The notes: generated by a model not told the origin, from the sequence alone. 64,000 nucleotides of DNA from Trichuris trichiura (GCA_037903355.1 JBAJFE010000014.1:1550001-1614000), one strand, 5' to 3'; counted from the first letter of the stretch, positions 1 through 23,788 are shown. Made by a program: numbers and translations.

Positions 1-3000
1 GGTAAGCAGAAAAGATACTTCGAACACAACTCGAGCAGACGATTGAAGGTCGCTGAAAAAATGGTAAGGGACATACGTTTGAACTGGTATGAACGATTGT
101 CACTGCTGGAGTGGGATATAAAAGGGTGAAAACCATAGTTTCTGCCATCAGGAAACTTCGGGCAGTCGGCAACAAAAGTAGAAGCAAAGTTAAAACAAAA
201 TAAAGCTACACTATCGCGGTCCAAGCGGGAAGAATGCTTCGCTAAAAAATGTTCGAAGCGTCGGTGCATACACCTGAAGGAAAATGCCTCGGAACCAATT
301 GAGCCAAAGGAAGACGAGGTAGTTTGAAAAATGTCACTCAACATGTGATTCCCAGCGTGTTCATCCCTTCTCAAATGAGAAACAGTGTAAAATTCTGCCA
401 TCACTCGATTCACAATCTTCGCACTGGAGTCAAACCACGAAGGACTTAAAAAAATAAACCAGACCGTTGCGATGATTAGTATTAGTCAAACCTGAGAACT
501 TCTTCGACAGAACTGCCTTCCATAATAGCCATTTTCAGTTCATTATGCAAAAGCCAACAAGGAAAAAGGAAGGGCAAGCGACCATCCTCAGTATTCTTGT
601 TCTCGTAATGTCGAAGTGCCTCCAGTGCCATTTCTCTTAAAAGGAAGTGAGAAAACTTAAATACCGATCTAACTAATGTTTACTGTTCATGGGAGTCGTT
701 CAACTTGAAAAGTCCCTTTAGCGCGATTATTATAACGCACATTGCTTTCATCTCCAAAGGTACAGGCATGCGCTGCGAAGTGAACTTCGAAAGGGCGTCA
801 TTGTGAAGGTTAATAACTTTGGGAACATCCAGCAAACGCAGAACATCAACAGCAGTCTGAAATATTTCGCCTGCGAATGATATAATGTATAACGAGAAGT
901 AAGACAGCGTAAACACCCACCAGGAAGGTTAAGATCAAGTGAAAACCGGGCGATCATTTCTTCAGCTTCCACAGGCACCGTATTTTCGAGAAAATCGAAC
1001 GTTCTTGATATTAAGCAGAACTTCCAATACACGTTAGACAGAGATCTTATTTTGTTACTCTGAAAAATCATTGGAAGCAAACGAACCTTAAAGCCACTAT
1101 TAGTAATTTGAGAAAAAGCAACTGCATGAAGGGGTAAAAACTCCTTTAAAAAAATTTCACGTATTCGTTGAGAACTCAACAACGCTCATTTAAGCATCGC
1201 ACTTCAAGGCGTAGAAACCAAAAGAACAAACGCATTTTGCAAACGTATATCGCAACGGATAGCCTCCCAGCTCTGGGATTATAAAAACCTTTATTAAAGT
1301 TTCTACTCTGGGTTCTCTCAAATGTTGGACGTATTGTTTTTATACGCACATAGAAATTTAAGCATCAGATATGAGCAAACGGTAGTTTCCACAGTTTACA
1401 AATATTAAAAATAATTCACACTGGCTAAACAACAAAGCAGCATGAAATGTCACCCAAGGTTAGGCAGAAAAAAATGACAGGGAAACTACAATACCGTTTG
1501 CATGACCTAATAACTGCTATAAAAATGCCTGCAAATTGTGCGCTTACATAACCATCTGATAAGCGAGAACACACGTTCAATGAACTGAAAGCCACATACG
1601 AAAAAGGATAGTTCTTTCAGCTTGTCATATCGAAGATTATTAATATTTTTAAACAAGCTCAGTAAAATGCTTTTGCTCTTGAAACTTATAGCTGCTAACA
1701 TGAAGAAAAGATTTCCAGCCAAAATCATCTCCGCACACAACTTCATTTAGCATTTACGGCGGGCTTTCCTATCATAAAGAGAAGTTCATTAAGTCAACGT
1801 AGTTTTCGAACCTGACTTGTCCTGTCCTCAGTGTGAAATAAGTGAACTTCAGCGGGCAAACTACGAATATAGAATTCAGTTACACGGACCAGTTCGTACA
1901 CTATCTGCAAAAAAACGATAAAAAGAGATAAACACCGTATCTCTGTAACAATATAACAGATACTAGAACCAGTCTCTGTATGCAGTTAATATCTTTGCAA
2001 CAGCTTCTCCTGTTGAAGCACGTGTCAAAATAGTGTTTAAAATTAAAGATATATCGGAATGAACGAACGGGTGCATTTATTTGGCTGTCACATAGCTTTG
2101 ATTCAGAAACACATTCTGTCTGTTTCTTACTCTTGAAGTTCTTTCCTACTTGACGGTTTCCTATACATATTTTCTGGAAGCTGTCCCTTCCTCAGGGACA
2201 CAATTCATGCCATTGTTTTCTTTGATTGATCCATTTTTGATGCAGTTATTTTCCCATGTCTTATCGACATTTTGTGTTACAGTCAGCAGTCGTTATCCGC
2301 GGTTGATTCGCCCCGGAATTTGGGCGTTACACAGTGTTAAACTGAATCCGCGTTATATAGGATACCCTACGAAAAAAGCCAAATAGCTTATGATCTAGCC
2401 GCATATTTCGTCTTACTCCCTTGAATTCCTTCCGGAATGGCTATCATACCTAGTGATCCTTCGAAGCTTAGTACGACGGAATCTAGCCACGAGATAAAAA
2501 TATCAATGAGACTGAGCTTGTCCAATGCGCTTAGCCATCAGAGTCCAGACCGTTAGATACAAGAAAGGATGAAAGTAAGATTCTCTTTCTTTAAACGCTT
2601 GGGAATCACCTTGCTTTAATGAGCTAAGCGATGCACTCATGGGCGGAATGGGTACGAAACAGGGGAAATATAAAACACGGAGGCGCACTTAAGCAGAAAT
2701 ACTGAACATCGCATAGAACACATCCACATAAAACAAAACGTCTACAGCAGAAACGTTTGAGGCATCATGAATCAATTTACGCACTTTCTGTAGGCAGGCG
2801 CTGATCCACTGGAGACCGACCCAGTCCTAGGGTTTCCCAAACTTGTTGGTAGCAAAACTCCTCGCCTTAAAATGTTAGGCTCCGCAGCTGCCGGAGCTTT
2901 ATTTAAGGACATTGTTATAGGGAGCTGTCTCTCTCCTTTCTTCGTTTCATTGAATAAATCTTCAACGAAGCCGTTATTCTTCGTGTAACTATGATGCCTT

Positions 3001-6000
3001 GTTCCATGGATGGATCGTATTCAGCAATCATATCCTTTAAGACCTGCGATTGCCAGAAGATACTGGCATGCTTTTGCAGCGTCCAACAAGGAAAAAGGGG
3101 ACGCAGATTAGTCTTCCAGGTTTTCGGGCCCACGATCCCGGCATCAGAACATACAAGCCGGAAATCAATGTCAGTTCAGTTCAATTCTCTCCAACAGGCA
3201 GCGTCCAATCTGAGGGTGTTTGAGCTCCTGTATCTTCCATAACGTCGTCGTCGTCGTCGCTGCCCGCAGGTGATTACATCAGTTCCTCGAGTTCCTCGTT
3301 GGTGAACGGTTCTCCACAATCTTCTATGTGCTCTCTGATATTGTCTTCTATCATGTCGGGGAAATCCTCACCTCCCAACTCCTTAGCAATATTTACTATG
3401 TCCATGACCTTCTCAGCGACGGCACCTAAGTCCTCGCATTTACTGACTGCGTCTCTCCACAAACGCTTCCAGCAACCACTGAATGTTCTAGGCTTTATCT
3501 CGTGTACTGCCGTGTAAAAGATGACGTCATTATCTCACGCCAGACAAACCGCATTGTATACAATCCCCGGATAACGAAGGCCGACTGTATTTTCCTTTAC
3601 AGGTTTAAAAGACTATGCATGGTTTTCAAGGCTACAGAAAGTATCGATAACACAATTAGCGTAAACACAACATTCATTATTGATCTCAGGAACTCCAGAA
3701 TGGAGAGTCACTTGGAAGACTTCAAAAGATAGTTAATGACGACCAATTGAAAGTATCGGCCGAAACACGCCAATATAAGCAATACAAGAACCGTTAACAG
3801 GACAAAAATTAGTTCTCTCTCAAAAACAGTCAAGACATCTGAACTAAACCGGTAAGCCAAAAAACCTGAGCAGTTGGGCACCAAACTAAAGGCAGAGCTC
3901 AATACGTCACGTTATCTATAAACTACTTCTGTGCAAACAAAAGTAGAATCACAAAATGGATACCCTACAGTAAACAAAAACGTTCTGCTCAGTATTGGGT
4001 AAGCATCCTTTCAGTTAAAACGTCGCAGAAAGAAATCGTCACTCTTGGAAAATAGAGTTCAACGCTGGGTGTTCTATGATCAGCATAATTTACTACAGCT
4101 TCTGGAAAGTTAGCAAAGGCACTGCTGCAGAAAATTACTTTGCCAAAGCCTCAGATAATGAGCGATAAGCCGGAAAAATCATCACCACCGTCAGCCAATC
4201 GCAAAAGGAAACTGGCAACTATTTCGCAGTACCGCGATAACAGATTTCGATAAGTGTTACAGAAATGAATTGAGCTAAGAAACTCTACCTCGCTCAGCTA
4301 ATTTACGAAGCCAGTCTTAGGCAGAGTTTCCTATAACGTCTTTTTGAACGTTCGCTGCGCCTCCTGCTAACTAAGGAAGCCGCCAAACAGGTTTTCTATG
4401 CCATCCGTCAACTGAAGAATTCACATTTCCACAGCAATAGAATATCGTTGACAACAATGTATAAATGCAAGTGGTGATCACCCGAGAAAATAGTTTTTGT
4501 TTCAGGCGAATTTACCCTATTGAAACTTCCAGTAAAAACCAGACATTCCATACGCGATGACTTAATACATTCCTCTCGCCTTTTCGGTTAACTGTCCGAT
4601 CAATCTTTGGTCAAGAAACACACTGTACGTATTAATCCTGATAACAAAGAAACACAAAAATGCGCATGTAACACTAACAGTTTCAGGATAGTGGTATTAA
4701 CCACGTACGATGCTGTGAAGGCTGCATATTCCGTGTTCGCCTTAAAATGGCAACCTGCATTGAAAAATGTGAACAAATAATGCGGCTTTCGCGATCAAAG
4801 GACTGTCCGGAGAGCTACGTTATTTGTTCACATTCTTCAATAAACGAGTTGCCTTCGTAAACAAACAATAAACAGTTTCACGATAGATCAACGTTCTACG
4901 TACTAACATTATTTTTAAACAGAGAGACATGTGAACCAACTCTTCTTGAACTACGAAATTTCAAACATTGGAATTTGATCAACATTATCCAACATTAGAA
5001 GCCCCCTGTTCATTGTAGTTTTGATAATGCACTGCGGTTCACAGAGCGCAACCAAGACGCAAACGGTTTAACTTTAGCATTTAACTTTGCTAAAATCTTT
5101 TTCCACTTTGCCTGCTGACGACAGCTCGAGAGAGACCCAGAAGCTTCGTTTCTCCATTATTAAGTCAATTATCACATTACATAAGTACACCGCGAGCACA
5201 AGAATGATAGCTGAGTCATTAGAACTGCTAGAAAACTATTCTTACGAAGCTCCTGCGGCCGAACGCCGATTCTCTGATCTCGTCGGGAAATGTGTCAGCA
5301 TAAAAGGGCAAAAGGCGTTGCCTGACAAGCCTGCAAACTTTTCGTTCACAACAGAAAATGCTAAAGAGAACCGGTCTTTATGTAGAGACAAGAATTTTGT
5401 AACCGCATAAACGACAAGCGAACCAGCAAACTGCCAACGTAGTTATTGCGCGAAAAAGGGACGGCAATACCTGAAATGAAAAAAAACTAGATGAGCCGGA
5501 GATATGGGCGACTTAGCGTCAACTTTTTCATAATAGCACATCCTTAATCAGATAAAAAGTTGAAAACTTTAAAGAGCAGCTTGTTTATCGACTATGCGAA
5601 CATAAACTTTGCTCTTTTGCTTTGCTTGTCGTACCTACACCGTTTCTATATACTAAAGACAGAAAAGTTGGGACAACAGACTTTTCCAAACATACTTTGC
5701 TTATTAACGCTGTCCGAGTGAGCTGTCTTAGTGGGCTTACAAGTTATGGAGAAACACCGAAGGATACCACCCCATTCCAAACGCCTGATTAAAAAAGAGC
5801 ACATATTCTTAAAAAAGTTCAGACGGAAGAATAAGGAAATTCACTTCCAAAACTTTGCCGCTACAATAAACAATTGGGTCTGAACTATAATAAAAGACTA
5901 CATAATGGAAATGGTCGAAAAACGGTTTATTCCCCGTTGAACGTAACAAGAAAAGCAAACCGTTTTTCGACCACCTCCATCATTACGAAGACCCGTTATG

Positions 6001-6722
6001 AAAACACATGTCTTCAAGACGGACAACCAATAAATAAAGTTATAACAATCAAAATAGGACACCAAAGCATGAAAAGTTATGCAGAACTTACTTTCTGAGA
6101 TTTTAATATTGAATCATTTTCAGCAGGCGACTGCTTATCAGAAGTTGCTTCTGCCTCGTCACTTTGCACCACGGAGTCGCCTTCCTCAAGTCTGAAAAAG
6201 TGTAGAACAAACAATGATTAACTTGAAATTCCAAAAATTGGATTTACGTTTGGCATTTAGAGGGCGCCGGATCGTTTGCATCATCTTTGATTGCCTGACG
6301 CACCATTTGAATCCACAGCACCTTGGCACTTTTCTGCAAACATCTACAGCTAACAGCCGCTTAAGTAAAGATTAATTATCACCTTAATAATCGGCGCAAA
6401 GCCAAGGGATATTAAAGCATCGGCCTGGCAGTTCAAAATAGCAGTGTAATTTCTTAGATCTTTTTCGTGTGGAAGTTGTGGGTACAGTACTTGCTCTTCA
6501 GGTTTTGATTTCGACCCGCGTATTTCACTGACCATTGCAAGATCAAGATTCTCCATTTCCTCCTCAATTTCTTGCTCATGTTGCTTCAAACAAGCAGACC
6601 AAAGTAAGAGAAATAAAGCGGGAAATTTTTACCACTGATTGCACGTTACAAACGGAGCAATAGTAGAAGCCGTCTATGCACACAAACTCTTCTGAACCAC
6701 ACACGGCGCAACTGCGAGTCAT
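1..6722 (-). CDS. TAF1B: TAF1B/Rrn7-like RNA polymerase I initiation factor (partial, C-terminal end beyond window)
   Basis: The start ATG is at 6722. Resolved exons are 6633-6722, 6383-6583, 6248-6333, 6092-6191, 1812-1904, 921-1143, 684-870, 492-635 and 1-444 (continuing off the left edge); splice phases agree within each block. The first exon encodes a short zinc ribbon, CAVC followed by YYCSVC, typical of the TAF1B/Rrn7 N-terminus. The next exons give an acidic segment and a block ending in ALISLGFAPIIK, like the family region after the ribbon. The distal exons (DLNLPGEIFQ, then IIIALKGLFKLND) resemble the second cyclin-like fold region. In animals TAF1B is the TFIIB-like subunit of SL1, which recruits Pol I to rDNA. 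The first cyclin fold should lie between 1905 and 6091, where I could not place exons; a Tigger fragment sits there. Family assignment is by remembered motif, not by alignment. Confidence 0.62.
2826..3515 (-). mobile_element. Tigger (pogo superfamily) 3' fragment
   Basis: Read on the minus strand this stretch matches the C-terminal third of the Tigger transposase at about 56.9-57.5 kb. Shared peptides include MDIVNIAKELGGEDF, CGEPFTNEE and QVLKDMI-EYDPSME. It is a degenerate fragment with internal indels, no terminal repeats and no catalytic region. It lies in an intron of the TAF1B-like gene, on the same strand. Confidence 0.85.
5903..5983. repeat. Imperfect inverted repeat (about 27-bp arms)
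   Basis: Arms at about 5903-5929 and 5957-5983 share TGGTCGAAAAACGGTTT in opposite orientation, around a 27-bp loop. It lies inside the TAF1B-like gene. It could be the remnant of a small palindromic MITE; no target duplication was recognised. Confidence 0.5.
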
Positions 6723-6976
6723 TCCTCTTAACACACGCATAACAGAATAGGTGACTGCTCAAATGTTGAATTATAAGTCGGGAAACCATTGCAAACCATT
6801 TTTGGGACAAAAACAAAACTTACTTTGCTATGCAATTTATTACAAGGCATACAACGGCGATTGGCAAATGTATAAATGCTCGTTAGGTTAAAAACGTAGT
6901 ATGAATCGGAGGTAAAAATCTAACAAATGTATACAAGTTTCCGTACGCGCTGAAGTGGTAAGAGGTAAATGTACTA

Positions 6977-17150
<10,174 letters not shown>

Positions 17151-20100
17151 CGAGTTTGAATTACCACAACTTCATTGAGCGCCTGACTCAGGTACTGAGG
17201 ACGAAAGGTACTGTAAAAATGGGAAATGCTACTTGCGCATACGTAATGAATTTGTTATGAGCAAAAGAAACTGATGCATACTATTGATATTTTACTAGTG
17301 GAAATTGTTGTCACGACAGCTGCCGAATGTTTTAATGCGCAAATTGACTACGGTTACCATTTTTGTTTACTTAAAACGTTCAACGTCAATTGCTTCGAGC
17401 GGGGATTTTTAAAAATTTTAGAAAAAAGTTTTATTCAACCAATAAAGCTTCTCGTCAACACAAATATTTGAATTAAAATAGCGAATCGAACCGCTGTGAA
17501 ACGATGAGCGCGAATGAAAGCTGTAGTAGCACTTTTCTCGAGAGTGAAAGCGCACATGGTTAAGGCCCTCCCTAAAGGGACCCAAATGCACGCTCATTCG
17601 AAATATTACGCTCGGAATTGTGCTTTGTTGTAGAAGGATGGAAAAACTTGTGATTTAAAATCTACCCATTCTCATCAATGCATAAATACTGCGTCAGCAG
17701 CAGCATGAAAAAGTTTCTGTAACTTTTATTTTTTTCGCCTGGATCTAACACTCCTTAAAAAATTATTTCAGGAACTTTATAGTTTTTGGATGATCAAGTT
17801 TCGCTAATAACGCGCTTTGAGCCTTTGTGTCGCAATTATTAGCAGAATGGTATTATTCTTGTAATATTTTTACGGAGACTAGCTGAACAGGTTAAACTAG
17901 CAGTTAAGTGTGAAACTGCAACGCCGACAAACTTTTGTTTATTGTCCAATGAAGTTTACACGAAAGGCCTTACTTATCTTTCCACGTAACTTATAAAACG
18001 AACCGAACCCTTTTTCATGTAACCACGAATTAATGATACGTTACTTCAATTCGAGAGTCAATTTTTTTATGTGCATATTTCTTTTTCCGTAATTTGAAAC
18101 CCGCGTATGCGACCAACGAATGCCTGCGCAGGGGTGGCTATCATTGAAATTAGCATTATGTTCGCATGCAATTGTTGTAATGCAGGAGTTTCACACTTCT
18201 CTTTTTCGACTAAAACAGTTTCATGAGGAAGCATCATAGGAAACAAATGCTGGTTACTGTATTTCAGCAAACAATTAAGGAGTACATATCAGTCTGCCGA
18301 TTAGACGTTCTGATAGGACAAGCCATGTCCTTTACGAAAAGCCTTAGGACGAGAGGAGCCTGAGAATCGTTTTACATTGTGCGTACAGTACCTAACCTGC
18401 TTTTAGTTAGTCGGTCATTCTACTGTGCGCTTCTGTAGTGTTGCCTGTTCTTATAAGTAAAAATGTCCTACTCGCTCTCGAATCATCCAAACGGGAAGGA
18501 ATATTATTTACTTCAAATGATTTTGTGATTTTTATGTGAGAGGGGAAAAATGCTTACTAAATTTTAAAACATACAGAACTTTCAGCACCCTTGTAGTCCC
18601 ACTTTTGGCGTCGTGTGTATGGGTTTACTACAAATTCTGAAACACTGAATCTTGAATCATAGCATCCCATTAATCAAAATCATGAATTTCATAATCGAAA
18701 ACATTCTCAGGTTACAGTTACAAACCTGATCGTTTCTTCCGACTGCTAAACAAGGGATGCATTTGAATCATAATGTAAACACTTCTGCGTTTCTGCCTTG
18801 CATTTTTCTTCTTTTTCCTCTCCTGTGTTCCATTTTTTGCGTCTGCTGATTTTGTACAAAATATCGCGCTTAATTGTGATGTCGTGAATTATTTTTGCGG
18901 CGGCAAAAAATTTATGAATAGGTCAACTGTATTTGTAAGTTAAGAAAACAAGCACAGAAATTCAAAAAAATAAAACTTCCTGGACCTTTCTCTCTGCATT
19001 TCAAAGCGTCCGGCGCTTCTGCCTTTTAAGGCCACGTTTAGTTCAAGAGCTCAATCTTCGAGGGAATTTGACTGTCAGAATTATGGCTGCAGACTGATAA
19101 AAGTAAAGGCATTCTTGATTTTGCGCAAAGCGTCGCTTGTGGTACATGCTTCGCTATTTCTGCTGGAAAGGTACTTTCGATGTTTTGTGTTTCGGGATTT
19201 CATGAATCAGCTTTTCGTATCGGACCCAACATTCAAGCACCCATTTGGGTCGCTAGTGCAGAAGATAGTCTTCGATCCGAAGTTGTGGTTCCCAAAAGGG
19301 CGATGGGAAACCTTAAATCCGAAGTTGTGGTTCCCAAAAGGGCGATGGGAAACCTTAAAGGGGCGGGGGCTAGAACACTAGGGGTTGCGCTGGAGCATAG
19401 ACGTTTGACCTTGATCAGTCAGTGCCAAAAGCCAAAAGACCCTGCAGTAAAAAAAGTACTCGTAGTCGAATCAGGGTATTCAGCTCTCCGGCTGGCCCTA
19501 TGGAACTGACATTGAGACTCCCGCGACCAAACGACCCTTGCGACATCTAGGGGACACTGGCACGAAAAATATTAGAAAACTATGACCTCAAGAGTGTTCA
19601 TGGGAGATTGGAAACCCGTGACGTTCATTCTCTAGGGGTGCATCGAATTTCCATAAACGTTTTTTTTTATCTCACCCTTACGAAAATCACCAAATTTAAA
19701 GTTACCTTTACAAAAGCTTGATCCTTGAAGCCTTTCTGATAGATCCAAAAGTTTTCATTGCAGAAATCAAAATATACTCATTTATGAAAAAACAAAAGAT
19801 TCAGATCAGCTGCTGCCTACCAGTAAAGTGTAAATAAAAGAGATGAATTAAATCCAGGATTTAGTTAGAGCAACAAGTGTAAATCATAAGCCGTAAAAAA
19901 GGTCAGCGAAAGGGATGTTCAGGATGCTGATGTTAGCACGGTTAACGCTAGTTACGGTTTAATTCATGCTAGCAACAGTTTAAGGGAAATCTGCTTACTA
20001 GCAAAGATAAATGGACATTCGGGATTCGCCTAGTCCTATCAACAGCGCAAGTTGTCGAAGCGTAAGGGGTTGGACACAACGGGGCAGATTTCTTCTGTTT

Positions 20101-21582
20101 CCCCTACGTTTCGTCCGCTTGCGCTGATGACGGAACCAGATGAATCTCGAAAGCTTTACCACTTCATTTGTCTTTGGGAATAAACGGCGTTCCCTCAAAC
20201 TGTTACTGGCATTAATAAAAGTAAAAAGAGGGTATCAAGAGCAAATATGAAACCTTACTTAAGCATTCAAAATGGAAGTTTTGGTCCGTATTTTCTTCAT
20301 GAGCAAAACTTGGTATGTTCTATCAAACTGGTCCGAAGAATACTGACTTCCGCAATTCGGGATTTGCACTTATGCCAAGAAAGCTATTTTCAAATGGCAA
20401 AACTTGGAGGCGTTCTTCACTCGAAACAGTTATACCGCTAACGTAACAGAGATATGAAAGTAAGCAATGTTTTGACAAAGTTAGACAAACGACGGTTGCT
20501 ATGAAAAACCACAGAATATAATTTGCATATTGGGTGTTCAAACTATGTTTGAACTTGTTAATCCTATCAAATTCGAAAATTCATATCTGCCACTCGTTTG
20601 TTGCTGACAAATCACAACCGGTTTGAAAGCTTTTATTTTTGCAATTATTAGACAAGTCAATGGTACCCTTCAACATGAAATGATCTGTTCTGGCCGAAAC
20701 GAGTAGAGCCTTACTACCGATAGTTGAAAATTGAAAGGTCTGGCCTGAATGCCTAAAAACTGCTTAGTTTGATAGCATTTCATTTCGGGATTTGTTTACA
20801 TAGAGTTCTTGCCACATTCAGAACGGAACAAAGAGATCATAAGTTTTGTTTCGTTAGCTCTTTGCTTTATTTACGCTTACAGCTTCTGATAACCGCAAAG
20901 CAAAAATAGCCAACTTGTTTTCTTTTAAAATGCTAATTTTTCTAAAGACCAATGCTATATAGCCAGCGTACTTTAGCTGTGTTTTCAAATGGATGCAAAA
21001 CGACAACCCAATGCTTTTGCTAATGGAAACGATTTTGCATGAATATCGAACTCTTTATAGTAATTTGCATTACCAATGAACAACGTAAACGCCGATAGGG
21101 AGCAGTTCCTAAACTGACCAATAGGATTAATTTAAAATCTGGCCAATTAAGGCAGCTGAATTCTTGAAGTTGAAAATGCTTGATGGATCCTTCAACTTTT
21201 CATGATTTGCTCTTTTTTTTACTCGCAAAAATTCATAAATAGATCTCGTCTACGCTTGCGCATTACGTCACTTGCAAATGAAAAAGAAAGCCTCTTCAAG
21301 AATGGAATATTCAGAGAGTACAGTTTATCCCTGCTGAATAGATGCACTTATGCTGATGCTAACGTCTTAAAATCATAAATCATTCAAGTTTTAAACAGAG
21401 GCCGCTTAAAACGTAATCGCGCTGACGTGGAGGTGAAGGAAATTTTTCAACCTAAGAAGACTAAACGTGAGATGGTACAATTGCTCATTCAGTGACGAGA
21501 AACCAGCAAAATAGAAACTGTAGGTTTAACTTGAAAACATTTGCAAAGGACAGGGCAGATATACATCAAAGCGAGACGTAAC
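17151..21582. other. Gene-poor intergenic region
   Basis: About 4.4 kb between the SMC3 start and the NDUFS2 stop. Open frames are short and without recognisable domains. The one clear structure is a small tandem duplication at 19275-19358. The SMC3 promoter must lie near 17150; no core element was recognised. Confidence 0.6.
19275..19358. repeat. Tandem duplication, two 42-bp units
   Basis: Two essentially identical, adjacent 42-bp units, each containing CCGAAGTTGTGGTTCCCAAA. The unit is a multiple of three and stays open in two plus frames, but the surrounding sequence does not look like a gene. Confidence 0.85.
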
Positions 21583-23013
21583 CTACCGATCTACTTCACC
21601 GAATACGATGTCCAAAGTTCCAATTATAGCAACGAGATCGGCAAGAAAATGATATTTGCTAATCGCTTCGATTTTGGACAAATGCGCAAAGCCGGGAGCG
21701 CGGATATAACATCTATATGGCTTGCTGGTTCCGTCCGCAACGACAAAGACTCCAAACTCTCCTTTCGGAGCTTCTATAGCAGTGTAAGTGCAACCGGGTG
21801 GGACCTGAAAACCTTCGGAAAAAAATTTGAAATGATGAATAAGAGCTTCCATGCTTTTCTTCATGTCACCGCGTCTGGGAGGCACTACTTTATAATCATT
21901 AACTCTGACTTCACCTGGTGGAATCTTATTTAGGCATTGTTCCATGATTCTTACGCTTTGACGCATCTCTTCCATTCGAATCAGGTAACGATCGTAACAG
22001 TCACCTTTTGTACCAACAGGGACATCAAACTCGACCTGATCGTACACTTCGTAAGGTTGCGTTTTCCTTAAGTCCCACTTGATGCCGGAACCTCGAAGCA
22101 TTACTCCGCTGAAGCCCCAATTTAGAGCGTTCTCCGCGGTTACCACACCTATGTCCTTTGTTCTTTGCTTCCAAATGCGACTTTCCGTCAGAATGTCTTC
22201 TACTTCGTCCAGTCTGGAAGGAAATTTCCTTAACCAGTCGTACATATCGTCAAGAAGACCGATAGGAATGTCCACAGCAACGCCACCAGGACGGATATAG
22301 TTTGCGTGCATTCTAGCTCCGCTAGATCTTTCGTAGAATTCCATCATCTTCTCGCGCTCCTCGAACAACCAGAATAGTGGGGTCAAAGCACCAATATCCA
22401 ATGCATGCGAGGAAATGGCCAGGATATGGTTAAGCACGCGGGTAAGTTCGGCAAAGAGTACCCGAATCCATTTTGCTCTTGGAGGGATATCAATACCAAG
22501 CAGTTTTTCCACAGCCAAGGCAAAAGCCTGCTCGTTCGTCATCATCGAAATGTAATCCAACCTGTCGAAATATGGCAACGCCTGCGTATACGTCTTGTAT
22601 TCGATCAACTTTTCCGTTGCCCGATGCAGCAAACCAATGTGGGGTACGGCGCGCAGCACGATTTCTGCGTCCAATTCAAGCATTAAGCGCAACACACCGT
22701 GAGCGGCAGGGTGTTGGGGTCCAAAGTTAAGCATCATGTTTTCCACCTTGCGCTCTATTAGATCGGGCTGCAAATTCTCTATACGACCGGGCGAATCCTC
22801 ACGAATACGTTTTAGGGTTTCCTCGTCAGGCCGGAATGAATCCGAGTACTGCTCCGGTTCAAGGTACATTTCGTGAAAACGCGCGTAAAATTTGCCATCT
22901 GGATACCAAACTGGCCCTGCATAATTACGAACCGCGCTGTGAGTTGACCAAAGCCACGAAGTTAAACCAGTACGCCCTAAATGGCGCAAAGCGGATATTC
23001 CTGCTGGCCACAT
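21583..23013 (-). CDS. NDUFS2: NADH dehydrogenase (ubiquinone) 49-kDa subunit, mitochondrial complex I
   Basis: A 476-aa single-exon frame. The first about 30 residues are basic and hydroxyl-rich with few acids, as in a mitochondrial presequence. The mature part has the hallmarks of the 49-kDa/NuoD family: [15 protein letters not shown] near residue 90, then [15 protein letters not shown] and [10 protein letters not shown], and the C-terminus [11 protein letters not shown] at the usual end point. This subunit lines the quinone site next to iron-sulfur cluster N2 in the Q module, in the matrix arm. Length agrees with animal orthologues (about 460-480 aa). It has no introns, although SMC3, PDI and cathepsin B nearby are all split. 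No frameshift is present, so it is probably functional. It is divergently arranged with the small gene at 23519. Confidence 0.97.
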   Translation of the reverse strand: MWPAGISALRHLGRTGLTSWLWSTHSAVRNYAGPVWYPDGKFYARFHEMYLEPEQYSDSFRPDEETLKRIREDSPGRIENLQPDLIERKVENMMLNFGPQHPAAHGVLRLMLELDAEIVLRAVPHIGLLHRATEKLIEYKTYTQALPYFDRLDYISMMTNEQAFALAVEKLLGIDIPPRAKWIRVLFAELTRVLNHILAISSHALDIGALTPLFWLFEEREKMMEFYERSSGARMHANYIRPGGVAVDIPIGLLDDMYDWLRKFPSRLDEVEDILTESRIWKQRTKDIGVVTAENALNWGFSGVMLRGSGIKWDLRKTQPYEVYDQVEFDVPVGTKGDCYDRYLIRMEEMRQSVRIMEQCLNKIPPGEVRVNDYKVVPPRRGDMKKSMEALIHHFKFFSEGFQVPPGCTYTAIEAPKGEFGVFVVADGTSKPYRCYIRAPGFAHLSKIEAISKYHFLADLVAIIGTLDIVFGEVDR

Positions 23014-23518
23014 GCAAACGTTACTGCATCACCAATCTGAGATACGTTGGATTAAAAACAACAATTTACTCACAGTATGAATGAATTCAGGTAGACGACT
23101 ACAGGTTGGATATCTCGAAAGTCTATGGTTTCTTTGATCTTTCACCAATGACAGAGAAATTAGGTATCATGAAAATTGCCATTTATCATTTAAGCAGTAA
23201 TAACTAATGGTCTTAGGCTTATTTTTACTAATATAATTAGTGAGAGTTTTCATAACAGATTATTTGCCGACTATGACTGTGCGGATGGTTTTGCTCTTTT
23301 TCAAAATAGAAAAACAGTAAAATTTGCCGCATTGTGCAATACTGCGGTTGCTTCCAGTTATCGTCGACGTGACTTTGTACGCAGGTTTCTTCTACGTCAC
23401 CGTACGCTGCCTTGGCAGTTGTAGTCGCCTGTGGCTTTGATGCGTTATTTTGCGAAACAAAACAGCTAAAACTTTTGGATTTTGAGTCTGTTTACTGACT
23501 GTTCCGTGACCAAACGAA
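23014..23518. promoter_or_regulatory. Probable shared divergent promoter region
   Basis: A 505-bp gap separates the start codons of NDUFS2 (-) and the hypothetical gene at 23519 (+). Any promoter for both must lie here or in untranslated exons. I recognise no TATA box or specific site, so this is inferred from layout alone. Confidence 0.35.
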
Positions 23519-23788
23519 ATGAATGTTCAAGCCCATCTGCGAATTGCTTTACTGAATGTAAATGGTCAGAGAAGACTTTTCAAGCGGGCGGTCTACCGGA
23601 GAAAGTTTGAACGTTGGCAAGAACGCGTGAAAGCCGTGGAGGAAAAACGGAAAACAATTGAAAGTCAGCGCAGATACATCAAGGATACACAAGCGTATCT
23701 GACTCCGGAAATTGAGAGCTCCGGTATGCATTTTTCACGACGCTCGTTTTCTTTGAACGAACAGCGTTTAATAAATGCGCAAGTGTGA
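23519..23788 (+). CDS. Hypothetical small basic helical protein (89 aa)
   Basis: A single-exon frame from ATG at 23519 to TGA at 23786. The product is rich in R, K, E and Q (for example RAVYRRKFERWQERVK and EEKRKTIESQRRYI), suggesting a long amphipathic or coiled-coil helix. It has no signal peptide or membrane segment. The head-to-head position with NDUFS2 and the small basic helical composition would suit an organellar ribosomal or respiratory accessory protein, but I do not recognise the family. It may also be the first exon of a longer gene. Confidence 0.4.
   Translation: MNVQAHLRIALLNVNGQRRLFKRAVYRRKFERWQERVKAVEEKRKTIESQRRYIKDTQAYLTPEIESSGMHFSRRSFSLNEQRLINAQV

Noticed and set aside
748..1182. 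Open 144-codon minus frame as one exon
   Set aside because: The frame reads through a splice donor at 920; the protein continues in another frame at 684-870, so only 921-1143 is kept as an exon.
19115..19509. Overlapping plus frames across the 42-bp tandem duplication
   Set aside because: Two frames stay open only because the 42-bp unit is a multiple of three; no domain or splice context.
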